A DNA stretch of 64,000 nucleotides. Source: Streptomyces sp. R44 (GTDB taxonomy: Bacteria; Actinomycetota; Actinomycetes; Streptomycetales; Streptomycetaceae). Below are positions 25,548 to 34,030 of the stretch, piece after piece. How positions within the stretch are numbered: position 1 is the first letter of the stretch; each line of letters starts with the position of its first letter. Location: NCBI RefSeq assembly GCF_041053105.1, contig NZ_CP163444.1, forward strand, positions 7,472,501 through 7,536,500, in the 5' to 3' direction. The position numbers and the translations under genes were made by a program. The notes under the pieces were generated by a model. It was not told the DNA's origin. It did not search any database and worked only from the letters and a program-made list of their open reading frames with translations.

Positions 25548-25659
25548 CCGGATCCAACGCCGAGGTGACACAAGGCGCTTGAGGTTTCGCGTAGACCCTT
25601 GTCACGGAGCGTGCACCACCCCTAACTTGGACGGCTGCTGCTGTGTTCAAGGGGGGCCC

Positions 25660-26994
25660 ATGGCCGTACGCGGACGTCACCGCCGCCACCAGCCGAGCCG
25701 GATCAACCGTGCCTCGCTCACCGTCACGGCGGGAGGCGCCGGCATGGCGCTGCCGCTGATCGGCGCGGGCGCCGCACAGGCCGCCTCGCTCGACGTCTGG
25801 GAGAAGGTCGCGTCCTGCGAGTCCTCCTCCAGCTGGCACATCAACACGGGCAACGGCTACTTCGGCGGCCTCCAGTTCACCCAGTCCACCTGGGAGCGGT
25901 ACGGCGGCACGCACTACGCCCCGCGCGCCGACCTCGCCTCCAAGGACCAGCAGATCGCGATCGCCGAGCGCGTCCTCAAGGGCCAGGGGCCCGGCGCCTG
26001 GCCGTCCTGCGGCCCCCGCGCGGGGCTCGCCCGTGGCGGGGAGGCACCCGCCGCGGGCGACGAGGGCGCCGGTGGGAACGACGTCCGCACGGCCTCCGTG
26101 CCGGGGCAGCGCCTCCTGCCCGAACAGCCGGCGCGGAGCGCGAGCCCGACGACCGTGCCCACCGTGCGCGAGATGTACACCGTGACGCCCGGCGACTCCC
26201 TGTCGAAGATCGCCCGGGACGAGCACGTCAAGGGCGGCTGGCAGCGCCTGTACGAGGCCAACCGGCCGGTCGTCGGCGACGACCCCGACCTCATCCTCCC
26301 CGGCCAGCGCCTGACCCTCCGCATCACCGCGCCGAAGAAGTCCGCCGAGAAGGCCGTGGAGAAAGCCCCGGGGAAGGCCGCCCCACGAGCGGTCAAGGCC
26401 GCGCCTCCCAAGGCCGCGCCCCCCAGGACCGCCCCTCCCAAGACCGCCGTGACCACGAAGCCGTCCCACAAGCCCGCCCCGAAGCCCGCCACCGAGCCGA
26501 GCACCCAGCACACCTCGAAGCCGGCCCCCGAGCCCGCCGCCAAGCCGGTCCACAAGCCCGCGCCCAAGCCCGCCGCCAAGCCGTCCACCGGCGGCTACTC
26601 CGCGCCCGTCTCCGCGGACATCGGCACCCGGTACGGCACCCGCGGTTCCTCCTGGTCCAGCGGCTACCACACCGGGGTCGACTTCCCCGTGCCCACCGGC
26701 ACCTCGGTCAAGGCCGTGGCCGGCGGCCGGGTCGTCTCCGCCGGGTGGGGCGGCGCGTACGGCTACCAGATCGTCATCCGCCACGACGACGGCCGCTACA
26801 GCCAGTACGGGCACCTCTCCGCCCTCACCGTCCGCGAGGGCCAGCGGGTGCAGGCCGGGCAGCGCATCGCCCGCTCAGGATCGACCGGCAACAGCTCGGG
26901 ACCGCACCTCCACTTCGAGATTCGGACGGGTCCCGGGTACGGCTCCGACATCGACCCCCTGGCCTACCTCAGGGCGCGGGGAGTCTCCCTCTGA
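25660..26994 (+). CDS. Secreted cell-wall hydrolase: Rpf-like transglycosylase, LysM and M23 endopeptidase
   Basis: 444 residues from an ATG behind a GGGGGG site. A signal peptide (to about residue 40, AAQAAS) precedes an Rpf-like transglycosylase domain (WEKVASCESSSSWHINTGNGYFGGLQF, roughly 41-120). A LysM domain follows at about 171-220 (YTVTPGDSLSKIARD ... ILPGQRLTL), then a Lys/Pro/Ala-rich linker rich in KPAPKPA and a C-terminal M23/LytM domain with HTGVD near 335 and HLHFEI near 416, both zinc motifs intact. It probably cleaves both glycan strands and peptide bridges during growth, sporulation or germination. Its last 120 bp overlap the antisense DMT transporter gene. Confidence 0.9.
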   Translation: MAVRGRHRRHQPSRINRASLTVTAGGAGMALPLIGAGAAQAASLDVWEKVASCESSSSWHINTGNGYFGGLQFTQSTWERYGGTHYAPRADLASKDQQIAIAERVLKGQGPGAWPSCGPRAGLARGGEAPAAGDEGAGGNDVRTASVPGQRLLPEQPARSASPTTVPTVREMYTVTPGDSLSKIARDEHVKGGWQRLYEANRPVVGDDPDLILPGQRLTLRITAPKKSAEKAVEKAPGKAAPRAVKAAPPKAAPPRTAPPKTAVTTKPSHKPAPKPATEPSTQHTSKPAPEPAAKPVHKPAPKPAAKPSTGGYSAPVSADIGTRYGTRGSSWSSGYHTGVDFPVPTGTSVKAVAGGRVVSAGWGGAYGYQIVIRHDDGRYSQYGHLSALTVREGQRVQAGQRIARSGSTGNSSGPHLHFEIRTGPGYGSDIDPLAYLRARGVSL

Positions 26995-27870
26995 CGCGAC
27001 GGGGCGGTCGGATGACACCGACAGCGACTCCGGCGGGACCGCCATGCGGTCGAGCGTGAGCTGGACGAGGCCGCCCGCGGCGACCGCGCCGCAGATCAGC
27101 GCGGCGACGGTGCCCGCCGCGCCGTAGCGGAAGCTCTCGCCGAAGAGCGTCACGCCCACCGCCGCCGCGACCACCGGGTTCACCACCGTGACGGTGGCCA
27201 GCGGGGCGGCGAGGCCCGCGCCCCGGTACGAGGCCTGGGAGAGCAGCAGGCCGGTCACCGCGAACGCGGAGAGCACGAGCAGCCCCGTCCACTCGGCGAG
27301 CGGGGCCGAGGGCGTCCACTCCTCGGCGACCGACTTCGTGAGGACCGAGGCCATGCCGAAGGAGACGCCCGCGGCCGCGGCGAGCACGACGCTGCGCAGG
27401 ACGGACCGGCCCACCAGGCGCGCGGCCGTGAAGAGGACGGCCACCGCGCCGAAGGTGGCGCCCGCGAGCAGCCAGCGATCCCCGTCGGACAGGGACCGGG
27501 CCTCGGCGCCGCTGGTGAGGCTCAGCAGCCCGGCGAGGCCCACCGTGGCCATCAGCGCACCGCGCCAGGCCCGCCGCCCGGCCCTGCGGCCGACGAACAG
27601 GGCCGCCATGGGCAGCGCGAAGACGATGGTGAGCGCACCCAGCGGCTGGACCAGGCTGAGCGGCCCGTACGCCAGGGCGGCGACGTGCAGGGTCGCACCG
27701 ACGCCGTTCAGCAGCACGGACACCCACCAGGCAGGGCTGCGCAGCGGCGCGTAGCGCGGACCGGCGGCGGAGGCCGCGACGCGCTCCTGCACGATCGCCG
27801 CGGCCGCGTAGGCGACCGCGGAGGCCAGGGCCAGGGCGACGGACAGCATGAGGGGGCTCATACCTTCCAC
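26875..27870 (-). CDS. EamA/DMT-family membrane transporter
   Basis: 331 residues with about nine to ten hydrophobic segments and the DMT two-half layout (PLSLVQPLGALTIVFALPM; LAAPLATVTVVNPVVAAAVGVTLFGE). GTG at 27870 with a GAGAG site, or ATG at 27861 behind GGAAGG, are both possible. It probably exports a small metabolite; the substrate is unknown. The last 40 residues (Arg/Pro/Val-rich, hydrophilic) are encoded antisense to the zinc-site end of the M23 hydrolase gene and do not look like a native EamA tail, suggesting that an earlier stop was lost. Confidence 0.8.
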   Translation of the reverse strand: MEGMSPLMLSVALALASAVAYAAAAIVQERVAASAAGPRYAPLRSPAWWVSVLLNGVGATLHVAALAYGPLSLVQPLGALTIVFALPMAALFVGRRAGRRAWRGALMATVGLAGLLSLTSGAEARSLSDGDRWLLAGATFGAVAVLFTAARLVGRSVLRSVVLAAAAGVSFGMASVLTKSVAEEWTPSAPLAEWTGLLVLSAFAVTGLLLSQASYRGAGLAAPLATVTVVNPVVAAAVGVTLFGESFRYGAAGTVAALICGAVAAGGLVQLTLDRMAVPPESLSVSSDRPVASEGDSPRPEVGQGVDVGAVPGTRPNLEVEVRSRAVAGRS

Positions 27871-28094
27871 GATCTCTCTTCCGGGCCGTTCGCGTCGTCG
27901 TACCAGGGGACGTCTTCGCGGATACCGCCGACGCAGTACACGGCCCGCGCATACGACCCGGGATGTACACCCGTGCAGGTCGGAACGGGTGCAAAGCGGC
28001 CTTTCCGGCCGGTCGGGGGCGGCTCTCCGGGAGCCCGCGGAGACGTTACGGTGGGGCCGGACGACAGGAACCGCGGGGCGGGGGGCGTACGGAC

Positions 28095-28817
28095 ATGGAA
28101 CTCGGCGCGAGCGGTGCCGGCGGATCGCCGGGCGGCTTCTTCGTCCTGCGGACCACCGCCCCGGCGGCCGGCGGCGCGCACCGCCCGCTCGCCCGCCTGT
28201 ACGCGGGGGAGGACGGCCCCCTCACCGCGCGCGTGGACCACGTCACCGCCCGGATCGGAGCCACCGAGCGGCGCGTCGGGGCCTCCGTCGCCCACCTCGG
28301 GCTCGCCGCCCGGCTCTGGTCCACCGCCCTCGGCCCCGCCGCGCTCCACGGCCGCTTCCCGGCCCTCGACCCCGCCGAGCTGTACTGGGACGGGGCGTCG
28401 GCCGCACCCGACGACCTGTGGTGGGCCGGCACCGAGACCCGTCCCGGGACCGTGGACGCGCTGCGCGAGGCCGTCCAGGAGGCCCACCTCGTCCCGCTGC
28501 ACGCGGCACTGCGCCGCGACGGGAACGTCTCCCCGCGGCTCCTCCGGGGCAACGCCGGCTCCGCCCTCGCGGGCGCCCTGCGCGAGCTGACCCGCTGGGC
28601 GCGCGCCCACGGCCGTCCCGAGGCGGCCGAGCGGGCCGCCGTCCTGGTCTCCGGGCTCCTCGACGACCCGGACCTCGCCGGGACCCTCCGCGGCCCCCGG
28701 CTGCGCCGCACCACGTGCTGCCTCTACTACCGCGCCCCGGGCGGCGGGCTGTGCGGCGACTGTGTCTTCGACCACGCCCCCCGAACGGGTTTGGAGGCGC
28801 GGCCCCCCGCTCCGTAA
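28095..28817 (+). CDS. FhuF-like (2Fe-2S) protein, putative ferric-siderophore reductase
   Basis: 240 residues; ATG chosen as the first start after the divergent DMT promoter region. The C-terminus carries RRTTCCLYYRAPGGGLCGDC, the CC-x10-C-x2-C cluster ligands of the FhuF C-terminal domain. FhuF proteins reduce Fe(III) in siderophores. A conserved W/Y-rich middle (LYWDGASAAPDDLWW) fits the family. No iron box and no siderophore genes are visible nearby, so the partner siderophore is unknown. It lies 60 bp before the SDR gene on the same strand. Confidence 0.8.
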   Translation: MELGASGAGGSPGGFFVLRTTAPAAGGAHRPLARLYAGEDGPLTARVDHVTARIGATERRVGASVAHLGLAARLWSTALGPAALHGRFPALDPAELYWDGASAAPDDLWWAGTETRPGTVDALREAVQEAHLVPLHAALRRDGNVSPRLLRGNAGSALAGALRELTRWARAHGRPEAAERAAVLVSGLLDDPDLAGTLRGPRLRRTTCCLYYRAPGGGLCGDCVFDHAPRTGLEARPPAP

Positions 28818-28877
28818 AGTTGGGTCTTTGAATGCCCGAGAGCGGCGACGTACGAGCGAACGAGGAACCCGAAGGCC

Positions 28878-30362
28878 ATGACGGTGACCGAAGAATTCCA
28901 GGACTACGGCCCGGGCATCGACCCCGAGCGCCTGGCCGTCTGCCTGAGCGTCCTCGACGAGCTCGACAAGATCGACGTCGACCACCCGGACGCGATCACC
29001 GTCCGGCGCGCCACCGCCGGGATCTACCGGACCGTGAAGCAGCGCCGCCGGCAGGAGCGCCGGGCCGCGAAGACCGCGAACGACAAGGCGGTCACCGAGG
29101 CCACGGCCACCGGCTCCGCGCAGCGCATCGACGACGAGACCGAGGGGCTGCTGCCCAGCTCCGTCACCGAGGAGGGGCGGATCGCGGGGATACTCCAGCG
29201 CCCGCGCTCCTGCTACGTCTGCAAGACGCGGTTCGTCGAGGTCGACTACTTCTACCACCAGCTCTGCCAGAAGTGCGCGGCGGAGAACCGGGCCAAGCGG
29301 GAGGCCCGCGCCGACCTCACCGGCAAGCGCGCCCTGCTCACCGGCGGCCGGGCCAAGATCGGCATGTACATCGCGCTGCGGCTGCTGCGCGACGGCGCCC
29401 ACACCACCATCACGACCCGCTTCCCCAAGGACGCCATCCGCCGTTTCAAGGCGATGGAGGACTCCGCGGACTGGATGCACCGCCTGGAGGTCGTCGGCAT
29501 CGACCTGCGCGACCCCGCCCAGGCGGTGGCGCTCGCCGACCAGATGACCGAGGCCGGCCCGCTCGACATCCTCATCAACAACGCGACGCAGACCGTGCGC
29601 CGGCTGCCCTCCGCGTACGCCGCGCTCGTCGAGGGCGAGGACGCCCCGCTGCCCGCCGGCGAGCTGCCCGCGCACCACGTCATCGGCGCGTTCAACTCGG
29701 GCGCGGTCGGCGAGCTCGTCGGCTCGTCCGAGCTTCCCGCCGGCGTCCGCGACCTGGAGGCCCAGCAGGTCGCGGACCTGGCCCTGGTCGCGGGCAACGC
29801 CAGCATCGCCCGGCACCTCGACGGCACCGCCATCGACGCGGGCGGCCTCGTGCCCGATGTCGTCGACACCAACACCTGGGTGCAGAGCATCGAGCAGATC
29901 TCCCCGGTGGAGCTCCTCGAGACGCAGCTGTGCAACTACACGGCGCCGTTCATCCTGATCAGCAAGCTGCGGCCGATCATGGCCGAGGCGGCGAAGAAGG
30001 CGGCCAGCGGCCGTGCCTACGTCGTGAACGTGTCGGCGATGGAGGGTGTCTTCAGCCGCGGCTACAAGGGCGCCGGCCACCCGAACACCAACGCCGCGAA
30101 GGCCGCGATGAACATGGTGACGCGGACCAGCGGCCAGGAGATGTTCGAGACCGACGGCATCCTCATGACCTCGGTCGACACCGGCTGGATCACCGACGAG
30201 CGCCCGCACTACGACAAGCTGCGCCTCGCCGAGGCAGGCTTCCACGCCCCGCTCGACCTCGTCGACGGCGCGGCCCGGGTGTACGACCCGGTCGTGCGCG
30301 GTGAGGCGGGCGAGGACCTGTACGGCTGCTTCCTGAAGGACTACGCGCCCGCCAACTGGTAG
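28878..30362 (+). CDS. Short-chain dehydrogenase/reductase-like protein with N-terminal zinc ribbon
   Basis: 494 residues, much longer than a typical 250-residue SDR. A helical N-terminal domain (Lys/Arg-rich near 55-75) leads to a CxxC...CxxC knuckle (C112/C115, C130/C133). The Rossmann domain starts with TGGRAKIG (155-162) and includes the SDR NNAT segment (INNATQTVRRLP). The usual YxxxK reads TNAAK: Thr404 replaces the catalytic Tyr while Lys408 is kept; the preceding VNVSAMEG supplies the Ser position. It is therefore an atypical or possibly non-catalytic SDR. The ATG has AAGG 3-6 nt upstream. The gene ends in an intrinsic terminator. Substrate unknown. Confidence 0.75.
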   Translation: MTVTEEFQDYGPGIDPERLAVCLSVLDELDKIDVDHPDAITVRRATAGIYRTVKQRRRQERRAAKTANDKAVTEATATGSAQRIDDETEGLLPSSVTEEGRIAGILQRPRSCYVCKTRFVEVDYFYHQLCQKCAAENRAKREARADLTGKRALLTGGRAKIGMYIALRLLRDGAHTTITTRFPKDAIRRFKAMEDSADWMHRLEVVGIDLRDPAQAVALADQMTEAGPLDILINNATQTVRRLPSAYAALVEGEDAPLPAGELPAHHVIGAFNSGAVGELVGSSELPAGVRDLEAQQVADLALVAGNASIARHLDGTAIDAGGLVPDVVDTNTWVQSIEQISPVELLETQLCNYTAPFILISKLRPIMAEAAKKAASGRAYVVNVSAMEGVFSRGYKGAGHPNTNAAKAAMNMVTRTSGQEMFETDGILMTSVDTGWITDERPHYDKLRLAEAGFHAPLDLVDGAARVYDPVVRGEAGEDLYGCFLKDYAPANW

Positions 30363-30398
30363 GACCCGCGGTACCGCGGGTCCCGCGGTCCTGACAAG

Positions 30399-30429
30399 AG
30401 CGCCCCATCGGCCCGGTGGGGCGCTTTTT
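30399..30429 (+). terminator. Rho-independent terminator after the SDR gene
   Basis: A 9-bp perfect GC-rich stem (30399-30407 with 30417-30425), 9-nt loop and T5 tract (30425-30429). A second palindrome lies just upstream at about 30364-30381. Confidence 0.85.
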
Positions 30430-30649
30430 CGGCTCCGTTCACTCGATCGCATCACACTTTGGAGCCCGGTAGAGCGCAGGCGTGCTCATTTGGTTAATCT
30501 GAGGCACACGGAAGGCCACCGAGGAAACACACATTCCTCACGATCTTCCCGGGACAGGCCTGCCACCAAGGCCGCGGTCCCGCCACCAACGGCGCCACCG
30601 CGACCGCCCGGCACCTCTCCCACATTGACGCGACACAAAGGAGTGCGCG

Positions 30650-30820
30650 GTGACACCCGAACTGACGAAGCAGGAACCGCGACCGGCCGAACGCACCGAG
30701 CGGCAGCGCCGCAACGGCGAGCTGGGCAGCCTCGAGGTGTGGGCCCACGCGGCCCCGATCCGGCTCGCGGGTTACGAGGAGGACCTCGCGGAGCCCCACA
30801 TCCTGCCCGGTATCGACTGA
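30650..30820 (+). CDS. Small 56-residue protein of unknown function
   Basis: GTG start with a textbook AAAGGAG 6 nt upstream and strong third-position GC, so it is probably real. The N-terminal half is charged (Lys/Arg/Glu/Gln-rich); the C-terminal half is more hydrophobic and conserved-looking (SLEVWAHAAPIRLAGYEEDL, ending LPGID). No signal peptide or cysteine is present. It looks like a leader/core or regulatory small protein, but no RiPP enzyme is adjacent. It is convergent with the LMF gene. A 220-nt leader region lies upstream after the SDR terminator. Function unknown. Confidence 0.65.
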   Translation: MTPELTKQEPRPAERTERQRRNGELGSLEVWAHAAPIRLAGYEEDLAEPHILPGID

Positions 30821-30879
30821 TCTCTTCGCTTCACCCCCGGGTGCCCCCGGCCGTCCTCGGCCCGGGGGCACCGGCGTGT

Positions 30880-32313
30880 TCAGCGGGCGGTGTCGGTGGG
30901 TTCCCGCAGGCGGATCGGCGGCAGGTACTCCCGTACCAGCGTCCGGTGCCACCAGGCCCCGGTCTCCCGGAGCTCGCGCCAGGTCGTGTACCGGTAGCGG
31001 TAGAGCCGGGCGCGGACGAGGGCCGGCGGCGCGTCCGGGAACGGGTTGTGGGCGAGCAGCCGCAGGGTGTCCCGGTCGTTGTCGAGGAGCCGCTCGACGA
31101 AGGGCCCGAACCAGTCGCGCGCGTACCCGGGGGAGAGCGCGGCGAACCACATCAGCCAGTCGAGCCGCAGGTGGTAGGGGGCGAACTGCCGGGGCAGCCG
31201 GCGCGGATCGCCCGGCTTGCCCTTGAAGCCGTACTCCCGCCACACCGTGCCGGGGTGCGGCACCTGGTCGTCGGTGCCCTCGACGACGATCTCGTCCCGG
31301 ATCCGGCCGACGGTGCCGAAGGCCCCGTAGCTGTTGACCAGGTGGTACGGGTCGTACGAGCGGTTCATCGCCTGGTGCTTGGAGAGCAGGTTGCGCGCCG
31401 GGCGGTAGCTCCGTACCAGCACGAAGGCGGTCACCGCGACCACCGTGACCACGTACCAGAGCGGGGGATCCGGCTGGGGGTGCTCGCCGACGACCGGGGA
31501 GGCGTCCACGACGGAGAGCGCGAGGACGATCGTGAGCCAGTTCAGCCAGGCGAAGTTGCCGGAGAGCACGAGCCACAGCTGGGTCGCCACCATCAGACCG
31601 GCCGCGATCGTCGCCACCGGCTGCGGGGCGAAGATCAGGAACGGGACGAACAGCTGGACGACGTGGTTGGCGGCCACCTCGACCCGGTGCAGCGGGCGCG
31701 GCAGATGGTGGAAGAACCAGCTCAGCGGGCCGGGCATCGGCTGGGTCTCGTGGTGGTGGTAGAGGCAGGTCAGGTTCCGCCAGCAGGGATCGCCGCGGAT
31801 CTTGATGAGCCCGGCGCCGAACTCGACCCGGAAGAGCAGCCAGCGCAGCAGGAACAGCACGAGGACGGGCGGCCCGGTGTCGTCGTTCCCGAGGAGGACG
31901 GCGAGCATCCCGGTCTCCAGGAGCAGTGACTCCCAGCCGAAGGAGTACCAGGTCTGGCCCACGTTCACGATGGACAGGTACAGCCCCCACAGCACCAGCC
32001 AGAGCAGCATCGAGACCGGCAGCGGCACGGCGTCCCCGGCGCCCGCGACGAGCGCGAGCGCGAGGCCGAAGCCGGACCAGGAGACGGTCGCGAAGAGGCG
32101 GTCCGAGTAGCGCCAGTGGAAGAGCGAGGGGGTGTGGCGCGGGCGGGTCCTGCGCACGTACTCCGGTACGGGGAGCATGCCGCGCTCGCCGATCAGCGCC
32201 CGGAACTGGAGGGCTGCCGACAGGAACGCCACGCAGTACAGCCCGGCGAGGCCCCGCTGGAAGACGATCCGGCTCAGCCACAGGTCGGGTGCGGTGAACC
32301 ACTCCATCACCAC
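30880..32313 (-). CDS. Lipase maturation factor family membrane protein
   Basis: 477 residues with many membrane segments and the LMF signature stretches GQTWYSFGWESLLLE, FRVEFGAGLIKIRGD and LTCLYHHHETQPMP. In animals LMF1 helps fold secreted lipases; the bacterial role is unknown. GTG at 32313 has GGAC 7 nt upstream; ATG at 32307 is an alternative. The gene starts 16 bp after the stop of the DUF1990 gene and is probably cotranscribed with it and the YndJ-like gene. Confidence 0.85.
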   Translation of the reverse strand: MVMEWFTAPDLWLSRIVFQRGLAGLYCVAFLSAALQFRALIGERGMLPVPEYVRRTRPRHTPSLFHWRYSDRLFATVSWSGFGLALALVAGAGDAVPLPVSMLLWLVLWGLYLSIVNVGQTWYSFGWESLLLETGMLAVLLGNDDTGPPVLVLFLLRWLLFRVEFGAGLIKIRGDPCWRNLTCLYHHHETQPMPGPLSWFFHHLPRPLHRVEVAANHVVQLFVPFLIFAPQPVATIAAGLMVATQLWLVLSGNFAWLNWLTIVLALSVVDASPVVGEHPQPDPPLWYVVTVVAVTAFVLVRSYRPARNLLSKHQAMNRSYDPYHLVNSYGAFGTVGRIRDEIVVEGTDDQVPHPGTVWREYGFKGKPGDPRRLPRQFAPYHLRLDWLMWFAALSPGYARDWFGPFVERLLDNDRDTLRLLAHNPFPDAPPALVRARLYRYRYTTWRELRETGAWWHRTLVREYLPPIRLREPTDTAR

Positions 32314-32329
32314 CAGTATCGGTCCGGGC

Positions 32330-32878
32330 TCACGTCCTGACGAGGCGCGCGAGGGTCCGGCCGAGGCGGCGGGCGTAGGCGTGCTGGAGCCGCGGGATCA
32401 CGGGCCCGGCGAGCCGGGTGTACCAGGTGGCGGGGCGGCTGAAGGCGGTGACCGTGAAGCGGACCGTGCCGTCGGCTTCGAGGGTCACGACGAAGGACTC
32501 CTCGCCGCACTCCGCGTGCCCGGCGAGGGTGCCGTAGGCGAAGCCGATGCGGTTCTCCTCGTACGCCGTCCATATCACCTCGCAGGGGACGCCGAACCGG
32601 AGCGGGCCGGCGCCGAGCGACACCTCCAGGCGGGCGCCGGGCTCGGCGCGGTCGGCGTCGGCGTGGACGCCCGCCCCGGAGGCGCGGTGCATCCGCCAGG
32701 TGGTGACGGCCGCCCCGGCGGTCTCGAAGGCGGCCCTGCCGTGGCCGACGACCGCGCTGTGCCGCAGGTGGTGGTAGCCGTCGGGGAGGGCCTCCGGGGT
32801 GCGGGTGGTGCCGACCTCGCGGTAGGTGAGGCCCGGGCGGCGGGCGGGCCGGGCGAGGCTGTTCAGCAGGCGGGTCAT
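32330..32878 (-). CDS. DUF1990 family protein
   Basis: 182 residues with LTYREVGTTR, HLRHSAVVGHGRAAFETA, RFGVPCEVIW and GFAYGTLAGHAECGEE, matching the DUF1990 pattern seen in bacteria next to YndJ-like proteins. The ATG overlaps the expected stop of the YndJ-like gene in an ATGA junction, so the two are translationally coupled if that frame is used. No catalytic residues are known for the family. Confidence 0.8.
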   Translation of the reverse strand: MTRLLNSLARPARRPGLTYREVGTTRTPEALPDGYHHLRHSAVVGHGRAAFETAGAAVTTWRMHRASGAGVHADADRAEPGARLEVSLGAGPLRFGVPCEVIWTAYEENRIGFAYGTLAGHAECGEESFVVTLEADGTVRFTVTAFSRPATWYTRLAGPVIPRLQHAYARRLGRTLARLVRT

Positions 32879-33836
32879 GCCGGGAGCTCCGTTCGCGGGC
32901 GGGTGATCGTGCGGTCGGTCTGAGGGCGGCGGGTCTGCGGGCGGGTGGGGTGGGGCGGGGTCGTGCGGTCGGTCTGCGGGCGGGTGGGGCGGGGGACGGG
33001 GTCGTGCGGTCGGTCCGCAGGCGGCGCCGGGCGAGGAGGGCGCAGACGGCGAAGCCGAGGGCGTTGCCCAGGCCGTGGGTGGCGGCCGTCCAGGTCAGCG
33101 AGAGGTGGGGGAGCCCGGTGGCCTCGCCGAGCGCCCAGCTGAGCGCGAGCAGCATGGTGACGGCGAGGACCAGGGCAGAGACGGCGAGGAGGCCCCGGGT
33201 GAAGCGGTCGGCGGCGAGTTCGCGGCGCTCGCGGAGGGTCAGCACGGAGACCGCGGCCATCCCGGCCGTGAGGACGACGGCCCCGGCGAGCTCGGCCCAG
33301 TCGTCGACGAAGTAGCCGAGCAGGACGAGCAGGGTGCCGGCGGGGACGCTGAGCGCGGCCGCGCGTGCGGCGGGACCGTCGGAGGTACGGCTGACGAGTC
33401 CGGCGACCAGTGCGGCGGCGAAGCCCGCGAAGTGGAAGTGCGGGACGGTCAGCGCGAGGATGTCGAGGTCGAAGCCGAACAGCGGGTACGAGGCCCGCTC
33501 CGCGACGAGCGCGAGACCGGCGACGGACGGCGCGACCAGGGCGGAGAGGACGGCGATCTCGCTCGGCCGGAGCGAACGCGTCAGCATCAGCCTGGCCGGG
33601 GCCTGGAGCGCGAGGGCCAGGGTCGCGAGGGCGTAGACGCCGGCGAGCGCGGTGGCGAGTCCGGACCGCGGGAGCCAGAGGGATACGGCTCCCGGGACGG
33701 CGAGCAGGGGCCAGACACGCCGGAGCGGGTCCCAGGTCGGTGGCCGGGGGCCGTCGAGAAGCGCGAGCCCCGTCGGTACGACCCAGAACATGCCGATCAT
33801 CACGACCGAACTCACCAGGACCGACAGCGCGGTCAT
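32875..33836 (-). CDS. YndJ-like membrane protein, frame altered in a 3' repeat
   Basis: About 300 residues with at least eight membrane segments (FWVVPTGLALL, ASYPLFGFDLDILALTVPHFHFAGFAAALVAG, LGNALGFAVCALLA). ATG at 33836 is preferred to the upstream ATG at 33866, which lies inside an operator palindrome. The frame as given does not stop at the end of the membrane domain; it shifts near 33000 in a GC-rich repeat and runs on to 32307 through the DUF1990 gene. If the repeat spacing were one base longer, translation would end at 32875 in an ATGA overlap with DUF1990. This is a repeat-mediated frameshift or a sequence error. The operon is probably controlled by the TTGAAC palindromes. Confidence 0.65.
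32907..33017. repeat. Short GC-rich repeats in the 3' end of the YndJ-like gene
   Basis: The 16-mer starting TCGTGCGGTCGG occurs at 32907, 32961 and 33002 (the third with one base change). The spacing is 54 bp (in frame) and then 41 bp (out of frame), so copies encode the same TDRT peptide in two different frames. Slippage here would change how the protein ends. Confidence 0.7.
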
Positions 33837-33852
33837 ACGCCAGCACCCCCAC

Positions 33853-33866
33853 TTGAACGCGTTCAA
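33853..33866. promoter_or_regulatory. TTGAAC-GTTCAA operator palindrome 1
   Basis: A perfect 14-bp palindrome just upstream of the YndJ-like start, of the kind bound by TetR-type repressors. A second copy is centred 40 bp away. Confidence 0.65.
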
Positions 33867-33891
33867 CTGACGGGTCGAGCGTAGGGCCTCT

Positions 33892-33907
33892 CTTGAACGT
33901 GTTCAAG
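33892..33907. promoter_or_regulatory. TTGAAC-GTTCAA operator palindrome 2
   Basis: 7-bp arms CTTGAAC/GTTCAAG around a 2-bp centre. It lies between the YndJ-like operon and the DUF6777 lipoprotein gene and could serve both. No regulator gene is adjacent. Confidence 0.65.
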
Positions 33908-34030
33908 TCCCCGGGATGGTGGACCCGGTCGGCTGCGCTCCGCTTGCGGACCCCTACGCACTGCGACAGACATGAAGGACTGGCCGCAAACCGGGCGCCG
34001 GGCCCGGAGAGAGAAAGTCGGGAGAACCAG

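Noticed and set aside
25548..25659. ydaO-type riboswitch upstream of the cell-wall hydrolase
   Set aside because: The gap is too short (112 bp) and no conserved core could be found.
30500..30640. Small upstream ORF with a possible ATT start after GAGGAAAC
   Set aside because: The start codon is non-standard, the codon bias fades at the end, and there is no other support.
30650..30820. 56-residue ORF as a lasso-peptide precursor (Gly1...Glu8 pattern at the end)
   Set aside because: No Thr at position -2 and no lasso cyclase or protease genes nearby.
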